A DNA stretch of 34,906 bases from Nocardioides sp. (GCF_014360585.1 NZ_JACIXG010000052.1:1-34906); one strand, 5' to 3'; positions 24,521-34,411 are shown, counted from the stretch's first letter. Notes: generated by a model not told the origin, from the letters alone. Numbers and translations: made by a program.

Positions 24521-25216
24521 ATGTCTAACTACGGCCCGCCCCCTGGCTCACCCCAGGACCCCTCCGGCCAGCCCGCACCGCCGGTGCCGCCGCCCGCACC
24601 GCCCTACGGCCAGCCCAGTGTTCCGCCGCCGCCTCCCGCGCCGGGCTACGGCGCTCCTGCCGCTCCCACCGGCTACGGCGACGCTCCGGGCGGCTACGGC
24701 TATGGCGCCCCGACGCCGCCGTACGCCTCTTGGGGTGCACGCGTGGGTGCCTTCGTCATCGACGGTCTCATCGGCGCGGTCGCCATGATCCCGTTCTATG
24801 TCGGCTACGGCCTGCTCATCGGCGGGGCCGCTGCGGGCGGTGTCTCGGAGTACGACCCGAACACCGGCATGTACACGCCGGCCGGCGAGCCCAACGGGGC
24901 GCTCATGGCCATCGGCGGGATCCTCATGTTCATCGGCTTCCTCGTGTCCCTCGCCTTCCTGTTCTGGAACTACGGCCTGAAGCAGGGCAAGACCGGCTAC
25001 ACGATCGGCAAGGGTGTCCTCGGCATCAAGGTCGTCAAGGAAGCCGACGGCCAGGTCCTCGGCACCTGGTTCTCGATCGGCCGCCAGTTCGTGCACATTC
25101 TCGACAGCATGGCCTGCTACATCGGCTACCTGTGGCCGCTGTGGGACGACAAGCGCCAGACCTTCGCCGACAAGATCCTCACCACGATCGTGGTCGTGGA
25201 GCCGAAGCAGAAGTGA
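24521..25216 (+). CDS. RDD-family membrane protein (copy 2)
   Basis: A 231-residue tandem paralogue of the preceding gene. The N-terminal ~70 residues are a low-complexity Pro/Gly/Tyr/Ala tail with repeated YG(A/D)P-type units. The RDD domain follows (SWGARVGAFVIDGLIGAVAM, LFWNYGLKQGKTGYTIGKG, WPLWDDKRQTFADKI). The two copies are nearly identical in the last motif and differ most in the tail and first loop, so this is an old tandem duplication. It has its own promoter. It converges on the acyl-CoA dehydrogenase gene across a hairpin. Confidence 0.87.
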   Translation: MSNYGPPPGSPQDPSGQPAPPVPPPAPPYGQPSVPPPPPAPGYGAPAAPTGYGDAPGGYGYGAPTPPYASWGARVGAFVIDGLIGAVAMIPFYVGYGLLIGGAAAGGVSEYDPNTGMYTPAGEPNGALMAIGGILMFIGFLVSLAFLFWNYGLKQGKTGYTIGKGVLGIKVVKEADGQVLGTWFSIGRQFVHILDSMACYIGYLWPLWDDKRQTFADKILTTIVVVEPKQK

Positions 25217-25229
25217 GCGTTTAGCGAGA

Positions 25230-25286
25230 CCCGAGTCGGCGCAAACGGACCGGAGCGAAACAAGGACCGGATTGCGCCGACTCGGG
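25230..25286. terminator. Bidirectional hairpin (GCGCCGACTCGG type)
   Basis: CCCGAGTCGGCGCAA (25230-25244) pairs perfectly with TTGCGCCGACTCGGG (25272-25286) across a 27-nt loop that contains a smaller ACCGG repeat. It fills the 78-bp gap between two convergent genes. The core is shared with the hairpin at 18855-18894. Confidence 0.7.
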
Positions 25287-25294
25287 GCGAGCTG

Positions 25295-26470
25295 TCAGTA
25301 GGACTTCGGGAGCCCCAGGGTGTGCATGGCGATGTAGTTGAGGATCATCTCCCGGCTGACCGGGGCGATCCGGCCCAGACGAGCGGCGACGAGCTGGTTG
25401 GCCAGGCCGTACTCCACTGTCAGGCCGTTGCCGCCGTGGGTGTGGACCGCGGCGTCGGTGGCGTTGCAGGCGACCTCGCCGGCGGCGTACTTGGCCATGT
25501 TGGCGTACTCCCCGGCCCCCGCGTCGTCGCCGGCGTCGTAGAGCGCGGCGGCCTTCTGCCACAGCAGGCGGGCCTGCTCCAGCTCGATCTTGACCTTCGC
25601 GAGCGGGTGCGCGATCCCCTGGTGAGAGCCGATCGGGGCGTCCTTCCAGACCGACCGGGACCCGGCGTACTCGACTGCCTTGGCCAGCGCGTAGCGCGCC
25701 ATCCCGCAGGAGAGCGCGGCGCCCATGATCCGCTCGGGGTTGAGCCCGGCGAAAAGCTGCCAGATGCCGCCGTCCTCGTCGCCGACGAGGGCATCGGCCG
25801 GGAGACGTACGTCGTCGATGAAGAGGGTGAACTGCTTCTCCGGCGCCTCCCAGGCCATCGGGATGACCTGCTTGGTGAAGCCTTCGGATTCGGTCGGGAC
25901 CACGAACAGGGCCGGCTTGAGCTTGCCGGTCTTGGAATCCTCCGTGCGGGCGACGATGAGGACGGAGTCGGCCTCGTCGACACCCGAGATGAAGGTCTTC
26001 TGGCCGTTGAGCACCCAGCTGTCGCCGTCACGCTTCGCCGTGGTGGTGATCTTGTGGGAGTTGGAGCCGGCGTCGGCCTCGGTGATCCCGAAGGCCATCA
26101 GCAGCGAGCCGTCGGCGATCGCCGGCAGCCAGCGCTTCTTCTGCTCGTCGGTGCCGCAGCGGCCGATGATGCTGCCGCAGATCGCGGGGCTGACGACCAT
26201 CATCAGCAGCGGAGCACCGGCGGTCCCGGCCTCCTCGAGGACCGCGGCCAGGTCGCTCATGCCACCGCCACCGCCGCCGTACTCCTCGGCGATGTTGACG
26301 CCGAGGAACCCGTTGCGGCCCATCTCGAGCCACATCTCGGTCATCTTGCCGCCCTCACGGGCCTGCTTGGCGACGAAGTCGTGACCGTATTTCCCGGCCA
26401 GCTTCGCCACCGCCTCCCGCAGCGCGATCCGCTCCTCGGGCTCGGTGAATGGGTTCGCTGATGCGGTCAT
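25295..26470 (-). CDS. fadE12: Acyl-CoA dehydrogenase, FadE12-like
   Basis: A 391-residue FAD flavoenzyme for alpha,beta-dehydrogenation of an acyl-CoA. FAD/substrate motif ITEADAGSN is at 129-137, and NGQKTFISG follows at 155-163. It has glutamates at both positions used as catalytic base in this superfamily: E353 in GGNGLTVEYG (medium-chain type) and E246 in NPERIMG (isovaleryl type). It is the last gene of the operon; its start overlaps the carboxylase alpha stop by 4 bp. Gene order fadE-accA-accD-fadE-DUF1446 matches the M. tuberculosis fadE12-accA2-accD2-fadE13-Rv0976c locus as I recall it. The substrate is unknown. Confidence 0.9.
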   Translation of the reverse strand: MTASANPFTEPEERIALREAVAKLAGKYGHDFVAKQAREGGKMTEMWLEMGRNGFLGVNIAEEYGGGGGGMSDLAAVLEEAGTAGAPLLMMVVSPAICGSIIGRCGTDEQKKRWLPAIADGSLLMAFGITEADAGSNSHKITTTAKRDGDSWVLNGQKTFISGVDEADSVLIVARTEDSKTGKLKPALFVVPTESEGFTKQVIPMAWEAPEKQFTLFIDDVRLPADALVGDEDGGIWQLFAGLNPERIMGAALSCGMARYALAKAVEYAGSRSVWKDAPIGSHQGIAHPLAKVKIELEQARLLWQKAAALYDAGDDAGAGEYANMAKYAAGEVACNATDAAVHTHGGNGLTVEYGLANQLVAARLGRIAPVSREMILNYIAMHTLGLPKSY

Positions 26471-28392
26471 GTTGTCTCCTCTACGACGGCCAGCACCTCG
26501 CCGGCAGCGACCTGGGTTCCTGCTTTGACGTTGATCTGGGTGAGTACGCCGCTGGTGGGCGCGGTCACGGTGTGCTGCATCTTCATCGCCTCCAGGACCA
26601 GCAGCGGCTGGCCCTCGGTGACATCGCTGCCGGCCTCGGCGAGCACGCTGATGACCGACCCCGGCATCGGCGCCAGCAGGCTTCCGGGCTGGGTCTGCGT
26701 GGCCGGGTCGATGAACCTCGGACGCCTCCGCAGAGCGGTGTGGCCGAACGCGGAGTCGACGTCGATCCGGTCACCGTCGATCGAGATCTCGTACGCCGTG
26801 CGCAGGCCGTCGCGCTCCAGCACAACCCGTTCTTGACCTGCATCGATGACGTCGAAACCGTCGATGCGGTAGCCGTCGCGGGTGCCGTACCACTCCACGA
26901 CTGTGCTGGTCTCGACCGCGTCGAACTCGGTGCGCTGCGGCTGGCTGGTGACGTTGCGCCAGGCGACCGGGAGCCCCGGGCGACGGGTCTTCTCGGCCAG
27001 CGCGACCGTCGCGGCAACAGCGGCACCCGGGTCTTCGACGGGTGAAAGAAAGTTTTCTTTCGCGAGCAGAGAGGTGGTGACCTCGCCGCTGCGGAATGCA
27101 TCGGACCCGAGGATCCCGATCAGCTGCTCCCGGTTGGTGACGAGCCCATGGATCTTGGCCGTACGCAGCACCGAGATCAGCCGCCGAATCGCCGCGTCCC
27201 GCGTCGGCGCGTGCACGATCACCTTCGCCAGCATCGCGTCGTAGAACGTGCTGACCGCCGAGCCCGAGGTGTAGCCCGCATCCACGCGGGCATCACCGGA
27301 GAACGCCAGCGTCGTCAACGTCCCCGACTGCGGCTGATAGTCCGCCGCCGGATCCTCGGCATAGAGCCGCACCTCGATAGCCCACCCGTCGGTTGAGCCG
27401 CCGGAGCCGCTAGGCGAAGGCCCCGACGAATTCGGCACAGTGAAACCAACACCTTCAGCCACCGCAATCTGCAGCTCCACCAGATCCACCCCGTGAACCA
27501 GCTCGGTCACCGGGTGCTCCACCTGGAGCCGCGTGTTCATCTCCAGGAACCAGAACCGCTCCGAGGCAGCGTCGTAGAGGAACTCGACGGTCCCCGCCCC
27601 GCGGTAGTCGATCGCCGCGGCAGCGTTCCGGGCCGCCTCGTGCAGCGCCTCACGGACCGAACCAGGCAGCAGCGGCGCCGGGGACTCCTCGACGACCTTC
27701 TGGTGGCGTCGCTGCACCGAGCAGTCGCGCTCTCCGAAGACCGCGACGTTCCCGGCACCGTCGCCGACGACCTGGACCTCGACGTGACGGCCGGCCTCGA
27801 CGTACGGCTCGACGAACACGGTGCCGTCTCCGAAAGCAGAGGCGGCCTCGGCCTCGGCGGTGGCGACCTCGGCGGCCAGAGCGTCGAGGGACCGGACGAT
27901 CCGCATCCCTCGCCCGCCGCCACCGGCGGAAGCCTTGACCAGCAACGGCAGGTCGGACTCCGTCGGCGAGGCGGGAGCCTCGAGCACGGGTACGCCGGCC
28001 GCGGCCATGATCTTCTTGGCCTCGATCTTGGAGCCCATCTTCTCGATGGACTCCGGTGCTGGCCCGATCCAGATCAGCCCGGCCGCCTCGACCGCGCGAG
28101 CGAAGTCGGCGTTCTCCGAGAGGAACCCGTAGCCCGGGTGGATCGCGTCGGCACCGGCAACCTTGGCGGCCTCGATGACGAGGTCGCTGCGGAGGTAGGT
28201 CTCGGCGGGGGCGTTGCCGGGGAGGCGTACGGCGTGGTCCGCCTCGGCCACGAACGGCAGGCCCGCGTCAGCGTCTGAGTGGACCGCAACGGTCTCGATC
28301 CCCAGCTTCCGGGCGGTGCGGAACACGCGCGACGCGATCTCCGCGCGATTGGCTACGAGCAATCTGGAGATCGAGGTTGTCGAGATCATCAT
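26467..28392 (-). CDS. accA2: Acyl-CoA carboxylase alpha subunit (biotin carboxylase + BCCP), AccA2-like
   Basis: A 641-residue fusion. Biotin carboxylase is about residues 1-450, with N-terminal LLVANRAEIASRVFRTARKLG, a glycine-rich ATP-grasp loop KASAGGGGRGMR, and ERDCSVQRRHQKVVEE. The C-terminal biotin carrier domain has the biotinylated K604 in EAMKMQH. It loads CO2 onto biotin for the beta subunit encoded upstream. The ATG at 28392 is preferred, with AAAGGGA 6 nt upstream; ATGs at 28398 and 28389 are alternatives. Residues ~315-335 (VPNSSGPSPSGSGGSTDG) form a Ser/Gly/Pro-rich insert encoded by a fragment of the dispersed repeat also found just upstream of this gene. Confidence 0.92.
   Translation of the reverse strand: MMISTTSISRLLVANRAEIASRVFRTARKLGIETVAVHSDADAGLPFVAEADHAVRLPGNAPAETYLRSDLVIEAAKVAGADAIHPGYGFLSENADFARAVEAAGLIWIGPAPESIEKMGSKIEAKKIMAAAGVPVLEAPASPTESDLPLLVKASAGGGGRGMRIVRSLDALAAEVATAEAEAASAFGDGTVFVEPYVEAGRHVEVQVVGDGAGNVAVFGERDCSVQRRHQKVVEESPAPLLPGSVREALHEAARNAAAAIDYRGAGTVEFLYDAASERFWFLEMNTRLQVEHPVTELVHGVDLVELQIAVAEGVGFTVPNSSGPSPSGSGGSTDGWAIEVRLYAEDPAADYQPQSGTLTTLAFSGDARVDAGYTSGSAVSTFYDAMLAKVIVHAPTRDAAIRRLISVLRTAKIHGLVTNREQLIGILGSDAFRSGEVTTSLLAKENFLSPVEDPGAAVAATVALAEKTRRPGLPVAWRNVTSQPQRTEFDAVETSTVVEWYGTRDGYRIDGFDVIDAGQERVVLERDGLRTAYEISIDGDRIDVDSAFGHTALRRRPRFIDPATQTQPGSLLAPMPGSVISVLAEAGSDVTEGQPLLVLEAMKMQHTVTAPTSGVLTQINVKAGTQVAAGEVLAVVEETT
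27391..27453. repeat. Fragment of dispersed repeat inside carboxylase alpha gene
   Basis: 27391-27421 matches 28431-28461 at 29 of 31 positions (core GAGCCGCCGGAGCCGCTAGG). After a spacer longer by about 16 nt, GAAACCAACAC (27442-27452) matches the GAGACCAACAC part of the same element. It reads in frame as a low-complexity loop. Codons over this stretch (GGT, GTT, ACT, AAT, CCT) are atypical for the gene. Confidence 0.8.
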
Positions 28393-28406
28393 GGGCATTC
28401 CCTTTC

Positions 28407-28520
28407 GCTGGTCGAGCCGCCACACCCGCTGGTCGAGCCGCCGGAGCCGCTAGGCGGAGGCGTGTCGAGACCAACACGGTCGTCTGACGCGCTCGAGAGG
28501 ACTGTGCTGGTCTCGACCGA
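28407..28520. repeat. Dispersed palindromic repeat (copy B) between accD2 and accA2
   Basis: GCTGGTCGAGCCGCC occurs twice (28407-28421 and 28428-28442). Then comes GTGTCGAGACCAACACG (28462-28478) and its imperfect inverted partner CTGTGCTGGTCTCGAC (28502-28517). It fills the 138-bp gap between the carboxylase subunit genes and ends 2 nt before the accA2 ribosome binding site. It is related to copy A at 17-145. Confidence 0.8.
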
Positions 28521-28530
28521 CGGTGGCTGA

Positions 28531-30098
<1,568 letters not shown>

Positions 30099-30102
<4 letters not shown>

Positions 30103-31250
30103 CGGGTATAGCCCAACAGCTTGGCGGCCAGGTCCGTCATCACTTCGGTGGCTCCTCCTCCGATCGGCAGGATCCGGGCGTCGCGATAGTGCCGCTCGAC
30201 CTCGGTCCCGTGCATGTATCCCGCCCCGCCGTGAAGCTGGACGGCTTGGTCGACGACCCAGGAGCAGGCCTCGACCGCGGTCTGCTTGGCCAGCGCCGCC
30301 TCGGCGATCGTGGCCTGGGTCGACCCCTCGCGGTCGTAGCGCGCGACCACGGCGTGGGTGTAGGCCTTGGCCACCTCGACCTGCCGGTGCATCTCGACCA
30401 GCTTGTGGCGTACGACCTGGCGCTTGATCAGTGGCTCACCGAAGGTCTCGCGCTGGCGGCAGTAGTCAGCGGTGAGTGCCAGGCAGCGGGCGGCGGTGCC
30501 GTAGGCCTGTACGGCCAGCGCGATCCGCTCGGTCACGAAGGCCTCGGCGATGTAGACGAACCCGGCGTTCTCGTCGCCGACGAGGTTGGCCGCGGGGACG
30601 CGTACGTCCTCGAAGGCGAGCTCTGCGGTGTCGGAGCAGTGCCAGCCCATCTTGGCGAGCTTGCGCGTGACCGTGAACCCACCGGTGGTCGAGCCTGCCG
30701 AGACCCCTTTGTCGATCACGAGCAGGCTGATCCCGCCGGCACCCGGGCCACCGGTGCGGACCGCGGTGGTGACGAAGTCGGCGCGGCAGCCGCTGGTGAT
30801 GAACGTCTTGGCACCGTTGACGACGAACTCGTCGCCGTCGCGGACCGCGGTCGTACGCAGGTGCGAGACGTCGGAGCCACCGTCGGGCTCGGTGATGGCG
30901 AGGCTGCCGATCTTCTCGCCGGCCAGGGTCGGCCTCACGTAGGTGTCGATGAGGTGAGGCGAGCCGTGGTGGGCGATGTGCGGCAGCGCGATGCCGTGGG
31001 TGAACAGACCCGCGAGCAGGCCCGAGGAGGCGCCCTCCGACATCATCCCCTCGGTCACCGCGACGGTGTCGGCCAGTCCGCCGCCCTCGCCGCCGACGGC
31101 CTCCGGGAAGCCGATCCCGAGCAGACCCTGCTTCGCGGCGGCCTTGTGGACCTCTCGCGGGATCTCCTGGTTGTCCTCCCATACCTGCAGGTCAGGGAAG
31201 ACTTCACGGCGGACGAACTCGGCGCCGAGCTGGAAAAGGTCGTTGCTCAC
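30099..31250 (-). CDS. fadE13: Acyl-CoA dehydrogenase, FadE13-like
   Basis: A 383-residue acyl-CoA dehydrogenase. The FAD motif ITEPDGGSD is at 119-127, NGAKTFITSG follows, and the C-terminal helix carries VERHYRDARI. The medium-chain-type catalytic position is glycine (GYMHGTEVER); instead E241 in VTERIALA occupies the isovaleryl/long-chain-type site. This suggests a branched substrate and a role distinct from the FadE12-like enzyme. The GTG at 31250 has GGAGGAG about 5 nt upstream and overlaps the AtuA-like stop by 4 bp. It overlaps the accD2 start at its own end. Confidence 0.9.
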
Positions 31251-32977
31251 AGGAACTCCTCCGGAATGTCGACAAATCGGCTTCGGGCCCACTCGCCCAA
31301 GCCCTTCGCCTGCGGGTCGAACCGCGTCGAGGCGGCCACGCCGTCCCCGAGCAGATCGTGGATGACGATGTTGACGCCGCGCAGGTGCGGCAGCGGCGTG
31401 ATGTCGATGGCGAGGCCCTCGGCCTCCGGCAGCAGCGCCCGCACCCACCCCGGGGTGACGGTCTCCAGCAGCCACTCGACGGCCGCCTCCGGCCGCCCCT
31501 GCGGAACCCAGAGCCCAAGATTGGCATCCCCACCCTTGTCCCCGGAACGGGCATAGACGACCTCCCCCAACGCACGCCGAGACGTCGCCCCCGTCGGCCG
31601 AGGCGTCACCCCCGTCGTTCGAGACGTCACGTCTGGTGACGCGTCGGCCGACGTACGTGACTTCTCGGCCGACGCGCGTGACGCCTCGGCATAGGCGAGA
31701 GGGGACGGGACCTCGTAGGTCGACCCGTCTGGGAGGTGGACGGTCTCGGTGGCGCGGTCGCGCCGGACGTACGCAGCCTTGTAGATCCCGAACGGAGACG
31801 GCCGTCCCGGGGGCGCGGTGACATGGAAGCCCGGGTAGGAGGCGAGCGCCAGCTCGATGGCCGGCGCCGTCAACGCGCGGCCGACGGCGTCGGCGTCGGC
31901 GGCCCGGGCGTTGAGCCGCAGGATGCAGGCGGCTCCCTCCTCGGTCGGCGAGTCGGGGGCGGGGATGCGGTAGGTCGACCAGGTGTAGTCCGGGCCGATC
32001 GGGAGCTCGGCGTCGAGCTGGTCGCGCAGCCAGGTGGCCTTGGCGTCGATGTCGGGGCCGGTGAGCACGAACTCGGCGGAGTTGCGATAGCCACCGAGCG
32101 AGTTGACGGCGACCTTGAGCGTGGCCGGCGGCGGGGTGCCCGTCACGCCCGAGATCGCCACCCGGTCGACCCCCACTTCCGCGAGCCGGATCGAGGTCAG
32201 GTCGGTGGTGACGTCGGGACCGAGGTAGAGCGGACCCTGGACCTCGTAGAGCAGCTGGGCGGTGACCGTGTCGATCGTGACCGTGCCGCCGGTCTCGTCC
32301 TGCTTGGTGATGATCGAGGAGCCGTCGGCGGCGATCTCGGCGACCGGGAACCCCAGCGGGCGCGCCCTGGCCTGCGGTGACATGGTCAGGAACCCGGAGA
32401 AGTTGCCGCCGGTCGCCTGGGTGCCGCACTCGATCACGTGGCCGGCCACCACCGCGCCGGCGAGCTCGTCGTAGGAGTCGCGCTTCCAGCCGTGGTGGGC
32501 GATCGCCGGCCCGACGACAACGCTCGCGTCGGTCACCCGGCCGGTCACGACGACGTCGGCGCCGGCCTCGAGGGCGTGCGCGATCCCGAAGGCACCGAGA
32601 TAGGCGTTGGCGGTCAGGGCGTCCGGATGTGAGTCGAGCCGACCGCGAAGATCGTCGCCGTCGACGTAGGCGACCTTCGCTCCGGTGCCGAGCGCCTCGA
32701 TCGCCTTGACGAGACCGGCGGGGTTGAGGCCGCCGGCGTTGGAGACGATCTTGACCTCTCGCTGGAGAGCGAGGTCGAGACAGTCCGCGACCTGGCGGAG
32801 AAAGGTCTTGGCATAGCCCGTCGTCGGGTCCTTGATGGTGTCCTTGCCGAGGATGAGCATGGTCAGCTCGGCGAGATAGTCGCCGGTGAGCACATCGAGC
32901 CGACCGCCCTCGAGCATGTCGCGCATCGCCGAGAACCGGTCCCCGTAGAAACCGGAGCAGTTGCCGATGGTGATCAC
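31247..32977 (-). CDS. AtuA-like (DUF1446) protein with C-terminal AtuA-like domain
   Basis: A 576-residue protein. The N-terminal DUF1446/AtuA domain covers about residues 1-428: ITIGNCSGFYGDR start, SNAGGLNPAG, VVTGRVTDASVVVGPA, and CGTQATGGNF. The C-terminal domain covers about 469-576 (GEVVYARSGDKGGDANLGL). AtuA is essential for acyclic terpene use in Pseudomonas, with unknown chemistry; relatives accompany acyl-CoA carboxylase operons such as Rv0976c. The GTG at 32977 overlaps the upstream stop by 4 bp. Residues ~430-468 are six seven-residue repeats rich in A/S/T/R, encoded by a 115-bp inverted array of 21-bp units; this linker is not part of either domain. Confidence 0.87.
   Translation of the reverse strand: MITIGNCSGFYGDRFSAMRDMLEGGRLDVLTGDYLAELTMLILGKDTIKDPTTGYAKTFLRQVADCLDLALQREVKIVSNAGGLNPAGLVKAIEALGTGAKVAYVDGDDLRGRLDSHPDALTANAYLGAFGIAHALEAGADVVVTGRVTDASVVVGPAIAHHGWKRDSYDELAGAVVAGHVIECGTQATGGNFSGFLTMSPQARARPLGFPVAEIAADGSSIITKQDETGGTVTIDTVTAQLLYEVQGPLYLGPDVTTDLTSIRLAEVGVDRVAISGVTGTPPPATLKVAVNSLGGYRNSAEFVLTGPDIDAKATWLRDQLDAELPIGPDYTWSTYRIPAPDSPTEEGAACILRLNARAADADAVGRALTAPAIELALASYPGFHVTAPPGRPSPFGIYKAAYVRRDRATETVHLPDGSTYEVPSPLAYAEASRASAEKSRTSADASPDVTSRTTGVTPRPTGATSRRALGEVVYARSGDKGGDANLGLWVPQGRPEAAVEWLLETVTPGWVRALLPEAEGLAIDITPLPHLRGVNIVIHDLLGDGVAASTRFDPQAKGLGEWARSRFVDIPEEFL
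31576..31690. repeat. Inverted array of 21-bp units inside the AtuA-like gene
   Basis: Two and a half forward units (31576-31596, 31597-31617, 31618-31630), a 5-bp spacer (31631-31635), then two and a half inverted units (31636-31648, 31649-31669, 31670-31690). The arms are 55 bp each and pair at about 42 of 55 positions. The unit consensus is GCCGAGRCGTCACnnnCGTC plus G. Because 21 is a multiple of three, the array stays in frame and encodes heptads such as AEASRAS, AEKSRTS, TSRTTGV and TPRPTGA. Two more units occur outside genes at 34839-34880. Confidence 0.9.
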
Positions 32978-33768
32978 TGCTTGGGCCTCCCGCCGCCGGC
33001 AGGCCCGGCGAACGCCTGAGCGATGCTCAGCCACTTCTCGGCGTCGTCCCCGGTGGTCTCCAGCGCGGTGTCGTCGCGGTGGATGCGCTGGGTGACGAGG
33101 CGAGCGAAGTCGTACGCCGGCCCCCGGACGCTCTGCGCCGCATCCTCCGGCCCCCACTCCCAGACCTCGCCGGACGGCGCGGTGAGCGAGACCCGGAAGG
33201 GGTCGCTCGGCGGGGTCAGGCCGTGGACGCCGTAGGAGAAGTCCCGGGTGCGGGTGCCGAGGTGGCACACGTGCTTGATGCGGTCGCTGGGCTCGTAGGC
33301 CAACCCGAGCGCCTCGCGCACGTCCAGGCCGTGGGCCCAGGTCTCCATGAAGCGCGCGGTCGCCATCGAGGCCGGCGACATCGGCGGGCCGAACCAGGGC
33401 AGCTTCTGGCCGTCAGGGACGTTCGCGAGCGCACCGGCGAGCTCGCCGCGTACGCCGTCCCAGTGCTGCAGCAGCTCGGTCGCCGGCATCATGGCCAGCG
33501 CCAGCGCGGCCTCGTCGACGTAGCCTTCCGGGTTCTGCAGACCCTCCGTGACCAGCTCGTCCCAGGCCGTGGTGTCACCGGCCGCCCACTCGGTCGCGGC
33601 GAGCGCCGCCTCGTCGGTCCAGGCCAGGTGGGCGATCTGCGCGGCGACGTCCCAGCCCTCGGCCGGCGTCGACTCGCGCCAGCCCGCCTCGCTCAGTCCG
33701 GCGACGACCTGGCGCAGCTCGAACCCCTCCATGGAGAGATCCTCGAGAAGTTGATCCAGCAGACTCAT
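32974..33768 (-). CDS. TIGR03084-type, DinB/mycothiol-isomerase-like metal-binding protein
   Basis: A 264-residue protein with an N-terminal four-helix bundle of the DinB/maleylpyruvate-isomerase type (FELRQVVAGLSEAGWRESTPAEGWDV). Likely metal ligands are histidines in AQIAHLAWTDE (about residue 46) and TWAHGLDVREALG (about 150). The C-terminal ~90 residues are a separate alpha/beta unit. The match to the TIGR03084 family is from memory of its start and of its habit of sitting next to DUF1446 genes. Its ends overlap both neighbours by 4 bp (TetR upstream, AtuA-like downstream). A role in thiol-dependent isomerisation or hydrolysis in the same pathway is possible but unproven. Confidence 0.82.
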   Translation of the reverse strand: MSLLDQLLEDLSMEGFELRQVVAGLSEAGWRESTPAEGWDVAAQIAHLAWTDEAALAATEWAAGDTTAWDELVTEGLQNPEGYVDEAALALAMMPATELLQHWDGVRGELAGALANVPDGQKLPWFGPPMSPASMATARFMETWAHGLDVREALGLAYEPSDRIKHVCHLGTRTRDFSYGVHGLTPPSDPFRVSLTAPSGEVWEWGPEDAAQSVRGPAYDFARLVTQRIHRDDTALETTGDDAEKWLSIAQAFAGPAGGGRPKQ

Positions 33769-34364
33769 GAAAGCTCTCTTTCCAGGACCTCGGCCCAGTG
33801 GTCGAGGATCCGTTCGCGTCGGGCAGCGTCATCGTTGATCGTGTCAGCCAGCCCGAGGCCACGGACCAGATCGAGCGTGGCCTGCACGAGCTCTCGTACG
33901 CCTGGCTTCTTCTCGTCCACGCCGAGCAGCTCGATCGTGGCCCGGTGCAGCTCGCGGCCGATACGCTGCTCGAGCGGTCCGACGGCGGCGGCGAGCTGCT
34001 CGTCGGTGCGCGCCGCGACCCACAGCTCGAGGGCCGCGGTGAAGACCGGCGAGGTGACCTGCTCGGCGAGCATGGCGAGCACGTGCCGGGTACGCCGCCC
34101 GCCGTCAGGAAGCGCTCGAGCCGCTTCCTTCAGCGCCTCGCCCCGGGCCTCGGTGATGTGTTCGACAGCCGCCACGACCAGGTCGTTCTTAGCTGGAAAG
34201 TGGTGCAGCTGGGCACCACGGGAAACGCCGGCCCGCTGGGAGACGAGCGTCGTCGACGTGCCCGCGAAGCCCCGCTCGGCCAGCAGCTCGACGGTGGCGT
34301 CCAGAAGCCGCGCCCGCATGGCGCGGGTGCGCTCTTCCTGAGGTACGCGGGTGGCCTGACTCAC
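33765..34364 (-). CDS. TetR-family regulator of the acyl-CoA operon
   Basis: A 199-residue regulator. The N-terminal DNA-binding domain covers about residues 12-62, with LLDATVELLAERGFAGTSTT and the recognition helix SRGAQLHHFPAKNDLV. A C-terminal all-helical ligand domain follows, of the type carrying a TetR-C tail. It is the first gene of the operon and overlaps the next by 4 bp. An 18-bp palindrome, ACAGTCA-ACCC-TGACTGT, lies 30 bp upstream and is the likely operator for autoregulation and control of the whole catabolic unit. The ligand is probably a pathway acyl-CoA. The GTG at 34364 has no clear ribosome binding site. Confidence 0.9.
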   Translation of the reverse strand: MSQATRVPQEERTRAMRARLLDATVELLAERGFAGTSTTLVSQRAGVSRGAQLHHFPAKNDLVVAAVEHITEARGEALKEAARALPDGGRRTRHVLAMLAEQVTSPVFTAALELWVAARTDEQLAAAVGPLEQRIGRELHRATIELLGVDEKKPGVRELVQATLDLVRGLGLADTINDDAARRERILDHWAEVLERELS

Positions 34365-34393
34365 AGACAGGCACTCTTCCGCGCCAGAAACAA

Positions 34394-34411
34394 ACAGTCA
34401 ACCCTGACTGT
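34394..34411. promoter_or_regulatory. Candidate TetR operator
   Basis: ACAGTCA-ACCC-TGACTGT: perfect 7-bp arms with a 4-bp spacer, in the AT-rich centre of the TetR/VOC divergent region. On the minus strand it contains TTGACT, a possible -35 for the TetR operon. It is 67 bp from the VOC start, so both directions could be affected. Confidence 0.65.

Noticed and set aside
31576..31690. CRISPR array
   Set aside because: The 21-bp units are contiguous and inverted about a centre, with no unique spacers and no cas genes.
31251..32429. Long upstream extension of the FadE13-like frame
   Set aside because: It is antisense-like frame-shifted reading within the AtuA-like gene; the dehydrogenase fold starts at the GTG at 31250.
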